34,182 nucleotides of DNA from Bacillota bacterium (GCA_021784595.1 JAJYHT010000029.1:1-34182), one strand, 5' to 3'. Counted from the stretch's first letter, positions 1 through 6,675 are shown. Notes: a model not told the origin generated them from the sequence alone. Numbers and translations: made by a program.

Positions 1-9
1 CGGTGATCT

Positions 10-252
10 ATGGCTATTATAGCGTTAACCCTGTCATTAAGCCAAGTACTCCGGGGTGATCGCGGGCCCTGTCCGTCGTGCCCCACCGATGCCGATCATA
101 TCCTCGTGCGGAACGGAACCTATACGCGTCATGTGCAAGACGGACGCGGGGTGTCCGTCCTGACCATTCAGCGCTACCGCTGTCACACCTGTGCGATCAC
201 CTACAGTGCCTTGCCGTATGATTGTCGCCCGTACACGGCCAATACCTGGGCC
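10..252 (+). pseudogene. Zinc-ribbon protein fragment, probably IS- or element-associated
   Basis: This is the N-terminal part of an open frame starting at ATG 10. It carries two Cys-x2-Cys pairs (C21/C24 and C58/C61) separated by a basic, strand-rich stretch, which is a classic zinc ribbon. The pattern resembles the zinc ribbons at the N-terminus of some transposase-associated proteins (DUF6431-like); that assignment is from memory and weak. After about residue 80 the frame stops looking like this family and instead matches the C-terminal half of a PIN domain, so the gene appears cut near 245-255. No partner gene lies downstream. The segment is probably non-functional debris inside an integrated element. 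Confidence 0.45.
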
Positions 253-392
253 TTGGTGCGCGATGCTTCGGATCGTCCTATTCTTCGCGCTGCCGTTGCC
301 GCGATGTGGACATACTCATTACCGGAGACAAGGATTTTCTGGAAGCGGGCATTACGACGCCGCACGAATTTGTTCAAATGGACGAATGGTAG
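253..392 (+). pseudogene. C-terminal fragment of a PIN-domain (VapC-like) toxin, frameshifted
   Basis: The frame from 253 reads LVRDASDRPILRAAVA, typical of the second half of a PIN nuclease (the R-D-x-x-D-x-P-I-L motif). At about 302 it changes frame. In frame 3, from 303, it reads DVDILITGDKDFLEAG and then TPHEFVQM, which is the conserved end of PIN domains (the T-G-D-x-D-F/L motif with its metal-binding aspartate), and stops at TAG 390-392. Adding one base after position 302 restores a continuous PIN sequence. The N-terminal half, with the first catalytic aspartate, is absent and replaced by the zinc-ribbon fragment. No antitoxin gene is visible. The PIN assignment is by motif and the loss of function is inferred. 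Confidence 0.55.
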
Positions 393-633
393 CGATCCCA
401 TGACCTACCAGATGGACGGAAGGCGTGGGAGCTGATACTTAAGTCTTGCCCTGACTTGGTGGTGCCGGACTGGAAGGTATTTAACCGGTTGGCGCGCGTC
501 ACCACGGCGTCACCAGGAAGGGATGGAATGGCCATTTTGGGAGCGACAGGGTAGACGCTCCGAAAATCCGGAATCGGCGACATATAAGTATTGTAGCGCA
601 TCGAGAAGACGCCCTAGACCCCTGAGTGCGGTT

Positions 634-678
634 CTTCTAATCCCGGCGTCGCAGGTTCGAATCCTGCCGGGGACACCA
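634..678 (+). repeat. 3' half of tRNA-Arg(UCU), likely attachment site (attR)
   Basis: The segment reads as an anticodon loop CTTCTAA (634-640, anticodon TCT at 636-638), an anticodon 3' stem TCCCG (641-645), a five-base variable loop, a perfect T arm (GCAGG 651-655, TTCGAAT 656-662, CCTGC 663-667), the acceptor 3' strand CGGGGAC (668-674), discriminator A and an encoded CCA (676-678). The 5' half is missing. No GTCCCCG acceptor strand occurs in the preceding 100 bases, and the bases before the loop do not pair with 641-645 as an anticodon stem should. A break exactly at the anticodon loop is the usual crossover point of tyrosine integrases that use tRNA genes. The sequence is therefore best read as the partial copy left at the far end of an integrated element, not a working tRNA. 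Confidence 0.7.
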
Positions 679-698
679 TCGTTAAACCCTTTCACCGC

Positions 699-717
699 AA
701 GCGATTGGGGCTTTTTT
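699..717 (+). terminator. Weak terminator-like element after the tRNA remnant
   Basis: AAGC at 699-702 can pair with GCTT at 710-713 across a seven-base loop, followed by a T run ending at 717. The stem is only four pairs, so the call is weak. Its position 20 bases after the CCA would suit the terminator of the original tRNA gene. Confidence 0.25.
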
Positions 718-883
718 ATTTCCCAGAGACATGACGTATTTTCCTTGGCGTCACCACGAGGGGTGGGACGGAATACAGCGCTCGAAGCTTCCGATTCGGC
801 GGTTGAACGAATGTCGGACGACAGAAAGTTGAAACTGCATTAACACTGGGAGAGAGTCTTGTGGAAACTGTTAGCGTACCTGA

Positions 884-1114
884 TTACCGGGTCCGGTTTC
901 TGATTCGGAATGGGAAGATGAATATTATGGCAGGCACGATAAGAAAAATCCCGCCAAATAACACTTCGAACACAAGAATTCCAAGGATAAGGTCTCGTAT
1001 CCAGATTGAAGTGAGATGGTACCCTGCAACACTCGCGGAAACTCCTACGAACGCGGCAATGATGGAAATGACGGTAGAGAATGACAACGCTATAAAGACC
1101 CTGGATACACTCAT
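884..1114 (-). CDS. Possible small membrane protein, two TM segments
   Basis: The frame encodes about 76 residues from ATG 1114 (the open frame reaches back to GTG 1156). It has two strongly hydrophobic segments, roughly residues 4-30 and 38-65, and ends in a basic tail (FRIRNRTR). No family was recognised. Support comes from the membrane-protein composition: the plus-strand frame opposite it is rich in N, R and K, as expected for the antisense of a hydrophobic gene. Against it, there is no Shine-Dalgarno sequence before either start, and its 5' end overlaps the start of the plus-strand frame at 1068. It could be a decayed or spurious frame. Confidence 0.35.
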   Translation of the reverse strand: MSVSRVFIALSFSTVISIIAAFVGVSASVAGYHLTSIWIRDLILGILVFEVLFGGIFLIVPAIIFIFPFRIRNRTR

Positions 1115-1493
1115 CCGCGAAGGTGTGATACACAATTCGAGACAGGACTGGAGCACGTGGGATCACACTTCTGACTGGTTTGAGCGTGCGAAGCGTTGTG
1201 TGGAGGTTCTTCGCGAGCCTGGCGATCTGAACTTATACAGCGAACCGACGCTGCCATGGTATTCGACCGAACAAACGGTGCGCTCGTACAATCAACAGGT
1301 CGCCGCGCTGGTTGGCAAATTAGAAGGACTAGCGATGCGCTTTTGGACACGCTCTCTTAACATCCCACTTGACATGGGCCCGAGGCAACCGAATTATGGC
1401 TTTAGCCTCGTGGATGCGCATCAAATTCGGTTCGTGCTATACTCGAATTACGAAGCCTATGGCCCTGATCAAGATCGAAGGAGGGTTTCAGCG
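1068..1493 (+). pseudogene. Hypothetical ORF running in frame into hicB, likely a remnant
   Basis: From ATG 1068 this frame encodes a soluble, acidic, tryptophan-rich sequence (TLDTLIREGVIHNSRQDW onward) that looks protein-like up to about 1355 and then loses character. It has no stop of its own and reads straight into hicB at 1494. The promoter and ribosome binding site of hicB lie inside its last 60 bases, so the end is unlikely to be coding. The simplest reading is a gene that lost its C-terminus and stop in a deletion next to the toxin-antitoxin pair. No family was recognised. A true fusion to HicB is possible but less likely, because hicB has its own strong ribosome binding site. Confidence 0.35.
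1435..1443 (+). promoter_or_regulatory. Extended -10 promoter for hicBA
   Basis: TGCTATACT is a TGn-extended -10 (hexamer TATACT at 1438-1443), about 50 bases before the hicB start. No good -35 hexamer is seen 16-18 bases upstream, which is common for extended -10 promoters. HicB proteins often repress their own promoter, but no operator palindrome was identified here. Confidence 0.4.
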
Positions 1494-1739
1494 ATGTCTG
1501 AGGTATTGGTCCGATTTTTCATCGAGCAACTTCCCGAGGGAGCCTACCTCGTGACGAGCGATGACGTCCCGGGACTTGTCGCACAGGGGCGCACTGTGAC
1601 AGAGGCCACGGAGATTGCCCAAGACGTCGTACGGAGGCTGGTTGAGTCTTATCGAGACCACGGGGATCCCCTACCCCCTAGCCTGCAGCGCGTCTTTTCA
1701 GGGCATGGGGAAGTCATTGCGCCGGTCGCGGTCGATTAA
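1494..1739 (+). CDS. hicB: HicB-family antitoxin
   Basis: This 81-residue protein has the compact partial RNase H-like fold signature of HicB: an N-terminal strand pair (VLVRFFIEQLPEGAYLVTS), the motif D-V-P-G-L-V-A-Q-G-R-T near residues 24-34, and the helix T-E-A-T-E-I-A-Q-D-V-V-R-R-L. It binds and neutralises the HicA mRNA interferase encoded immediately downstream. Start ATG 1494 was chosen because GGAGGG (1480-1485) sits eight bases upstream and the homology begins there, although the frame is open far upstream. No added C-terminal DNA-binding helix-turn-helix is evident, so any autorepression would have to use the short form. The gene order is antitoxin first, as in many hicBA pairs. Confidence 0.85.
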   Translation: MSEVLVRFFIEQLPEGAYLVTSDDVPGLVAQGRTVTEATEIAQDVVRRLVESYRDHGDPLPPSLQRVFSGHGEVIAPVAVD

Positions 1740-1964
1740 GTGGGGCTGTTGTCCGGCTTGTCCTACCGCGATGTGACTCGCAAACTTCGCGTTGCGGGAT
1801 TCGAGTTTGATCGGACGGCGAAGGGCAGTCACGAAATTTGGAGAAACGCACTCGACGGGCGTCGCACGACGGTACCCCATCATCCTGGGGCGCTGCCAGA
1901 GGGGACTGTTCAAGCCATTGTGCGGCAGGCGGGGTTATCCGTATCCGAATTTATTAATCTATAG
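1740..1964 (+). CDS. hicA: HicA-family mRNA interferase toxin
   Basis: This 74-residue protein has the double-stranded RNA-binding-like fold pattern of HicA: LSYRDVTRKLRVAGFEF, then K-G-S-H with the catalytic histidine at residue 31, then RRTTVPHHPG and a C-terminal helix ending LSVSEFINL. HicA cleaves mRNA and slows growth when HicB is lost. The GTG start at 1740 follows the hicB stop with no gap, so translation is probably coupled. No separate ribosome binding site is clear. All expected landmarks are present, so the toxin looks intact. The pair sits among decayed mobile DNA, consistent with horizontal acquisition. Confidence 0.85.
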   Translation: MGLLSGLSYRDVTRKLRVAGFEFDRTAKGSHEIWRNALDGRRTTVPHHPGALPEGTVQAIVRQAGLSVSEFINL

Positions 1965-2184
1965 ACGACTAATCTAGTATGATCCATCCACGGGGAATTT
2001 TGCATAGTTGGGTCGTTAAATCACCACGGTCAACCGTCGACCGCGACGTGCCCGGGGAGGCTATTTTCCATAACATGGGTGGTTCTATGACAATCGGAGC
2101 CCATTATTTTGATCTCCTCGTCATTTTAAATCGAACCACCCCACGCCGTCATTGGAGAGTTTTACTATCGCTGGAAAAGAAGCG
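1965..2184. other. Intergenic stretch with an inverted repeat
   Basis: No gene was recognised between hicA and the group II intron remnant. A perfect nine-base inverted repeat has arms GGGTGGTTC (2077-2085) and GAACCACCC (2133-2141), separated by 47 bases. An open frame at 1979-2245 has no family resemblance or ribosome binding site. The upstream border of the intron remnant must lie somewhere near 2150-2190. Confidence 0.4.
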
Positions 2185-2736
2185 GTATACGATGCGCAAT
2201 GGTTCGCAAGGGCCTTGCCGCAACGTTTGGCGCAGTTCTCTCTGAAGGTGGCCGAAGAGAAGACGCGCCTTCTCCCGTTTGGACGGCGTGTCTGGGCTCA
2301 CACGAAATCCCAACCTCGCACACGGGAGACGTTTGACTTTCTGGGGTTCCGGCACGTGATGGGAACATCACGACAGGAAAATTTTCGGCTCGTCCGAATC
2401 CCGACACCGAAGAGCGTTCGGAAATTGTATGTCGCGACGAAACAGTGGATGCAGGCCAATCGCCACGCGCCACCCGCGCTTCAGCAGCAGGAACTGACCC
2501 AACGGCTTCGCGGGTTCTCCCAGTATTTTGGGTATGGCACCGCGATACCGGTGCTGACGCGGGTCCGCCAGGCGATTCATCGTGCGTGGTGGCAATCGCT
2601 TCGTCGACGAAGTCAGCGCAGCCCCCGAGCCTGGACAGATTGGGCCGTGACACCGTGGTTCCACCTCCCATCGCCGCGGGTGACGCAACGAACAGGAAGA
2701 TTCAGGGTGAGTGTTTTGGGGAGCCGGATGCGTTAA
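2185..2736 (+). pseudogene. ltrA: Group II intron reverse transcriptase/maturase, C-terminal remnant
   Basis: The frame begins in the middle of the reverse transcriptase. DAQWFARALPQRLAQFSLKV matches the helix after the YADD motif, followed by EEKTRLLPFGR (the P-D-K-T-x-x-I-x-F-G region) and FDFLGFRHV (the FLGF motif), then the maturase/thumb region with RLRGFSQYFGYG. RT motifs 1-5, including the catalytic YADD, are missing, so the protein cannot be active. The frame stays open upstream to a TTG at 2152 but without homology. It stops at TAA 2734-2736, inside intron domain V. The loss of 5' sequence means the intron cannot splice or move on its own. Confidence 0.8.
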
Positions 2737-2754
2737 TTGCGCACGTCCGGTTCT
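2721..2754 (+). ncRNA. Group II intron domain V
   Basis: This 34-nt segment begins GAGCCGGATGCG and ends GCGCACGTCCGGTTCT. It folds as the standard domain V hairpin, with GAGCCGGA pairing with TCCGGTTC through a G.U pair and an internal bulge, and TGCG pairing with CGCA, and it carries the AGC catalytic triad near the 5' end. A domain VI-like region and a CTACCTACTCG end (about 2813-2823), resembling the 3' end of bacterial group II introns, follow. The 5' domains were not found. The exact 3' splice site is uncertain. Confidence 0.8.
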
Positions 2755-2877
2755 GAGGGAGTTCGCGGCCCAAGAGAAACTCGCCATGACGGCCAAGCCT
2801 CAAGGCAGCGTTCTACCTACTCGATCTTGCTGATATGCGGAACGTGCGTTTTAACGAACGCGTGAAAGACAACGAAA

Positions 2878-2903
2878 GGGCCTGGAATTATCGATCCAGG
2901 CCC
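2878..2903 (-). terminator. Rho-independent terminator of the acetate transporter gene
   Basis: A perfect nine-pair stem (GGGCCTGGA 2878-2886 with TCCAGGCCC 2895-2903) encloses an eight-base loop. Read on the minus strand, it is followed by TTTCGTTGTCTTT, and it lies 16 bases after the transporter stop codon. The plus-strand side has no T run, so it works for the minus strand. Confidence 0.8.
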
Positions 2904-2918
2904 CGATCAAAGTGCGAC

Positions 2919-3506
2919 TTAAGCGGATTGCGAAGATGTGGTTGCCGGGGTCTTCTTAAACGGACCTACCGGGAGCACAGTTCGCTCGTGATATTCGTTA
3001 ATAACTTCAGCTGCAGATAGGTAAAAGGCTAAGATAGCGGTGATAAGACCCATGTATCCACCCACGATAGTCATGGATGGCAAGCCCCATGCTCCGATGG
3101 CTAGCAGTACAAAGGTAATCCACAGAGCAAGAAACACCAGTTGTAAGGCCATCGTGGTCTTTAGGGTAGCGACCCACATGTAAAAGGTGAAAATGCCCCA
3201 CACGAATAGATACCATCCTATGAACGACGCAGGCACGGTGGATCCAAAATAATGGGCAAACAACGCAAACGACCACCAGAACGCCCCATAAGAGAAAAAC
3301 GCTACGGTACCAAAGGTGTTGCCGCGCCGGAATTCCAACACGCCAGCGACCAGTTGCGCGGTGCCTCCATAGGCCATGGCCAATGCAATGACCATTCCCA
3401 GTGCGGTCGCACTATACCACCCGGCATTAATCATGCTCAGCATCCAGGTGGTAAAGGCAAACCCGGCTAATCCCAGAGGACCCGGGTTTCCGAGCTTTCC
3501 TGTCAT
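2919..3506 (-). CDS. satP: Acetate uptake transporter, GPR1/FUN34/YaaH (SatP) family
   Basis: This 195-residue membrane protein starts with the family signature G-N-P-G-P-L-G-L-A-G-F-A (canonical N-P-A-P-L-G-L) and has about six hydrophobic segments with the expected GWYLFVWGIFTFYMW region in the middle. Members carry acetate or succinate with protons across the cytoplasmic membrane. ATG 3506 was preferred over the upstream frame start at 3527 because AGGAGGG lies just before it. The gene follows acetyl-CoA synthetase on the same strand, which fits uptake followed by activation of acetate. A terminator separates the two, so this gene probably has its own promoter, which I could not place with confidence. 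A strong terminator follows. Confidence 0.88.
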   Translation of the reverse strand: MTGKLGNPGPLGLAGFAFTTWMLSMINAGWYSATALGMVIALAMAYGGTAQLVAGVLEFRRGNTFGTVAFFSYGAFWWSFALFAHYFGSTVPASFIGWYLFVWGIFTFYMWVATLKTTMALQLVFLALWITFVLLAIGAWGLPSMTIVGGYMGLITAILAFYLSAAEVINEYHERTVLPVGPFKKTPATTSSQSA

Positions 3507-3592
3507 ACTATCCCTCCTGTGCAACAATAGTTTTTCAACGCTGTTGATTCAGAATCGGGATGCTTTTTAAGGCTTTTTACGGTGTTTCAAAA

Positions 3593-3619
3593 AAACCAGA
3601 CACCATAGGTGTCTGGTTT
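3593..3619 (-). terminator. Terminator overlapping the acs stop codon
   Basis: A twelve-pair perfect stem (AAACCAGACACC 3593-3604 with GGTGTCTGGTTT 3608-3619) has a three-base ATA loop. On the minus strand the descending arm runs into a T tract of seven (3595-3589). The TAA stop of the acs gene (3620-3618) overlaps the base of the stem. Confidence 0.85.
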
Positions 3620-5642
3620 AGGGACGTACCAAATGGTGAATGGTGTCCACCACTTCAGGGTTGGACAACGTGGTTACGTCCCCAATCTCTCGATTGTCTG
3701 AGATCGATGCCAAAATACGGCGCATAATCTTTCCAGACCGCGTTTTGGGCAAATCCGGCACCATCCAAATCTTTCGCGGACGTGCAATGGGCCCAATTTC
3801 TCGGACAATGGCATCGACAATCTTTTGCGACAACGCGTCATCAGGGATTACGCCTGGATGCAAGGACACGTAAATCTCGGGGACACTGCCCTTGATGTCG
3901 TCGTGGGCTGCCACAACAGCCGCTTCCGCTACTTCGGGCAAGCGCAGCACTGCCGATTCGAGTTCCTTGGTTCCCAGCCGGTGTCCCGCCACATTAATGA
4001 CGTCGTCGATACGGCCCAGGATTCTGAAATAGCCATCCGCCGCCTCCATGGCACCGTCACCGGCCATGTAGGGCCAATCGCGCCAATCTTTACTTTCTGG
4101 GTTCTTATTATACTTCCCGTAATAGGTGCGTACGAATCGGTCCGGATCGCGCCAAATGGTCTGGGTAATTCCAGGCCAGGGATTGCGAATGCAAATGTTG
4201 CCGCCTTCTCCTGAACCGGCAGGCACTTCATGGCCTTCGTCGTCGAAAATGACGGGATGGATGCCGGGGATTCCGGGACCTGCACTGCCCGGTTTCATAG
4301 GCTTAAGAGCGGGTACTGTACTGCACAAAAATCCGCCGTTTTCAGTTTGCCACCAGGTATCGACGATTACTGCCTCGCGTTTTCCCACTATGTTGTAATA
4401 CCAGCGCCATACATCGGGTTCAATGGGTTCGCCTACGGTAACCATCAGTTTAAAATGATAGTTGTACTGACCCGGTATCGTATCGCCGTGTTGTCTTAAG
4501 CTGCGGATGGCGGTCGGCGAGGTGTGAAAGATATTGACGCCGAGTCTCTCGGCTATGCGCCAAACTCGCCCCGCGTCCGGATAGGTAGGTCCTCCTTCGT
4601 AAATCACCGAAGTGGCACCTAAAGATAGGGGACCATACACAATGTAGGAATGACCGGTGATCCACCCAATGTCAGCCATGCACCAGTAAACATCATCAGC
4701 TTGAATGTCCAGAATGTTCTTGGCGGTGGCGGTGGCATAGGAAAGGTACCCGCCGGTTCCATGTTGGATTCCCTTAGGCTTTCCCGTTGATCCCGAAGTA
4801 TACATCAAAAACAAAGGGTCTTCCGCTGGCATGGGTTCGGGGTCTACTATGGTTCCCCGATACTGAGGCAGCAAATCATTAACAACATAATCCCGGCCTT
4901 CTACCAATGGGGACCCGCCGTAATGGCCTGGATTTCTCTCGAATATCAGGACGCGGTTCAGGGTGTACCCGTTTTCTAAGGCGTGTTGTGCGGCGATATC
5001 GGCTTTTTCTTTATGGTCAAGCCATTTCCCATTGCGGTAATAACCATCAATGGTTATTAAAAGCGAGCTCTCCGAATCGACAATGCGGTCAGCACAGGCT
5101 TGACCACTAAATCCTCCGAAGACAACGGAGTGAATTACGCCTAACCGGGCGCAGGCAAGCATGGCTATGGGGAGCTCTATCACCATCGGCATATGGATAG
5201 TAACGCGGTCACCCTTTTTGACGCCAGCGAAATCCCGCAACAACGCAGCAAATTCGTTTACTCGCCAATAGAGTTCGCGGTAGGTGATCGTAATGATCGG
5301 GTCATTTTCCTGTTCGCCCACAAAGTAGTAAGCAACCTTATCGGGGTGGTTGGGAAGATGTCGATCAACACAATTATAGGAAGCGTTGAGTCGCCCTCCT
5401 ACAAACCATCGCCAAAACGGAGGATGGGAAGAATCTAAAACAGTATCCCATGGTTTGTACCAGTCCAAGAGTTCGGCATATTCTACAAAACAGTCTGGAA
5501 AGTTTTCTAAGGAAAAGCGGTTATACACGTCAGGATCTTGAAGATTGGCTTGGGTTACGAAGCTTAGGGGTGGTTCGTAGTAGTCTTCTTCCTGCCAGTG
5601 CACTTCAATATCATGCTCTTGGGAGGAAATGTCGTCTGCCAT
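3618..5642 (-). CDS. acsA: Acetyl-CoA synthetase (acetate-CoA ligase)
   Basis: The 674-residue protein activates acetate to acetyl-CoA through acetyl-AMP. In order it shows an N-terminal ACAS domain with PPFWRWFVGGRLNASYNCVDRH (two adjacent pieces, residues about 74-95), the P-loop-like YTSGSTGKPKG at 281-291, the adenylate-binding DTWWQTE at 428-434, and a C-terminal PKTRSGKIMRR with the acyl-adenylate lysine K638. That lysine is the site acetylated by Pat-type enzymes in other bacteria. The length is slightly longer than the usual 650. ATG 5642 was chosen because AAGGAGAG lies upstream; the frame continues to 5690. The gene has its own -10 and a strong terminator, and its neighbour is the acetate transporter, so acetate scavenging is the likely role. 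Confidence 0.93.
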   Translation of the reverse strand: MADDISSQEHDIEVHWQEEDYYEPPLSFVTQANLQDPDVYNRFSLENFPDCFVEYAELLDWYKPWDTVLDSSHPPFWRWFVGGRLNASYNCVDRHLPNHPDKVAYYFVGEQENDPIITITYRELYWRVNEFAALLRDFAGVKKGDRVTIHMPMVIELPIAMLACARLGVIHSVVFGGFSGQACADRIVDSESSLLITIDGYYRNGKWLDHKEKADIAAQHALENGYTLNRVLIFERNPGHYGGSPLVEGRDYVVNDLLPQYRGTIVDPEPMPAEDPLFLMYTSGSTGKPKGIQHGTGGYLSYATATAKNILDIQADDVYWCMADIGWITGHSYIVYGPLSLGATSVIYEGGPTYPDAGRVWRIAERLGVNIFHTSPTAIRSLRQHGDTIPGQYNYHFKLMVTVGEPIEPDVWRWYYNIVGKREAVIVDTWWQTENGGFLCSTVPALKPMKPGSAGPGIPGIHPVIFDDEGHEVPAGSGEGGNICIRNPWPGITQTIWRDPDRFVRTYYGKYNKNPESKDWRDWPYMAGDGAMEAADGYFRILGRIDDVINVAGHRLGTKELESAVLRLPEVAEAAVVAAHDDIKGSVPEIYVSLHPGVIPDDALSQKIVDAIVREIGPIARPRKIWMVPDLPKTRSGKIMRRILASISDNREIGDVTTLSNPEVVDTIHHLVRP

Positions 5643-5675
5643 ACGTGACTCTCCTTTCCAACACAATTCATTATC

Positions 5676-5681
5676 ATTATA
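5676..5681 (-). promoter_or_regulatory. Possible -10 of the acs promoter
   Basis: TATAAT on the minus strand lies about 34 bases before the acs start. A convincing -35 hexamer was not found. The site gives a short leader and is the best match in the 133-base gap after ispH. Confidence 0.4.
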
Positions 5682-5775
5682 CTCTGACATGGCTAAAAAT
5701 AGGAAAATTTATAGCGGAGTAGTGAATATTGATTAGTGTAAAGGAAGGATATTAGAAGGGATTAGACTAACCAAA

Positions 5776-6675
5776 TTAGCCCTGCTGAAAGTCGGTGGAC
5801 TTGCCCCATGCCTCTAACTGTTGAACGACCTCACGGGTAATGTGGCTAGGAGTGGAGGAGCCTGCTGTAACGGCTACGTATTGTATGTCGGAAAACCATT
5901 CAGGTCGCAAATCGTCCACGCTTTCCACACGAACTGACGGTTTCCCGGCAATTTTTTCGACCACCTCAACGAGCCGATTGGAGTTGTTGCTCCGACGGTC
6001 GCCCACCACCACCACCATGTCGACATCGGCGGCAGCTTTGACCGCAGCCTCTTGGCGCAATTGGGTTGCCAGGCAAATTTCGTTATGGACTTCGGCCAGA
6101 GGATACTTGGTTAACAGCGCATCTATCACATTTTGAGTATCCCACTGACTGAGCGTAGTTTGAGTGACAATGGCCAACATCTGGCTAGGCGCAAACGATA
6201 GATTTTGAATATCGTCAATGGTTGTAACCAGCGAGACTCGGCCGATGGGCGCCTCGCCCATCGCGCCTTCTGGCTCAGGATGGCCTTTGGTTCCTATGTA
6301 TATGATAGAATACCCTTGGGCAATTTTCTCTCGAATTAAAACATGGGTTTTGGTGACATCGGGGCATGTTGCATCGTAGAAGCGCAACCCGCGCTCCGCT
6401 GCTTTGGCTTTGACCGCAGGAGAGATCCCGTGCGCGGTGAATATCACGGTCGCGCCATCAGGGACTTGATCTAAAAGATCTATCCGCTGGCCTCCGTCTA
6501 AGGTTTGGATGCCATATTGCTCAAGTTCCAATACAGTGTGTCGATTATGTACAATTTGGCCCAATATGAAGATCGGTCGAGGCACATTGGGATCCTTAGC
6601 AATTCTTTTGGCTAGCGTAATGGCGTCGACTACTCCATAACAATATCCGCGGGGATGAACCTTCAGCACGTCCAT
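5776..6675 (-). CDS. ispH: 4-hydroxy-3-methylbut-2-enyl diphosphate reductase
   Basis: IspH is the last enzyme of the MEP pathway. It uses a [4Fe-4S] cluster to reduce HMBPP to IPP and DMAPP. The three cluster cysteines are present: C12 in PRGYCYGV, C104 in DATCP and C201 in NEICLAT. The active-site GHPEPEG (131-137), the TQTTLSQWDT segment, SNNSNRL and AGSSTP are also seen. The length of 299 residues is normal. The start ATG 6675 is preceded by AAAGGAGCC. The gene stands alone, followed after 133 bases by acs on the same strand with no clear terminator between them, so some read-through is possible. Confidence 0.95.
   Translation of the reverse strand: MDVLKVHPRGYCYGVVDAITLAKRIAKDPNVPRPIFILGQIVHNRHTVLELEQYGIQTLDGGQRIDLLDQVPDGATVIFTAHGISPAVKAKAAERGLRFYDATCPDVTKTHVLIREKIAQGYSIIYIGTKGHPEPEGAMGEAPIGRVSLVTTIDDIQNLSFAPSQMLAIVTQTTLSQWDTQNVIDALLTKYPLAEVHNEICLATQLRQEAAVKAAADVDMVVVVGDRRSNNSNRLVEVVEKIAGKPSVRVESVDDLRPEWFSDIQYVAVTAGSSTPSHITREVVQQLEAWGKSTDFQQG

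Larger units (their letters stand above)
393..883. other. Largely gene-free stretch with a tRNA remnant
   Basis: No convincing gene was found here. After the PIN stop, the same frame stays open to TAG 552-554 and contains the fragment WELILKSCPDLVVPDWKVF, which looks protein-like but was not recognised. The only firm landmark is the tRNA 3' half at 634-678. Two imperfectly similar stretches start with GGCGTCACCA at 506 and 747, and their similarity fades quickly. The longer open frames in both directions have no ribosome binding site and no family resemblance. Confidence 0.4.

Noticed and set aside
565-678. Complete tRNA gene
   Set aside because: Only the 3' half folds. There is no acceptor 5' strand, D arm or pairing anticodon stem in the preceding bases.
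861-1060. Plus-strand frame upstream of 1068 as the start of a 292-residue protein
   Set aside because: It is rich in N, R and K and lies opposite a hydrophobic frame, as expected for antisense of a membrane gene. No ribosome binding site or homology was seen, and the HicB part has its own start signals.
1979-2245. 88-codon plus-strand frame
   Set aside because: No ribosome binding site, no family resemblance, and it overlaps the maturase remnant in another frame.
2165-2796. Long minus-strand frames (168 and 142 codons) opposite the maturase remnant
   Set aside because: They are shadows of the GC-biased maturase frame. They have no start signals or recognisable motifs, while the plus strand shows RT motifs and domain V.
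2878-2903. Bidirectional terminator ending plus-strand intron transcripts
   Set aside because: The plus-strand side of the hairpin lacks a T run (it continues CGATCAAAG), so only the minus-strand use is supported.
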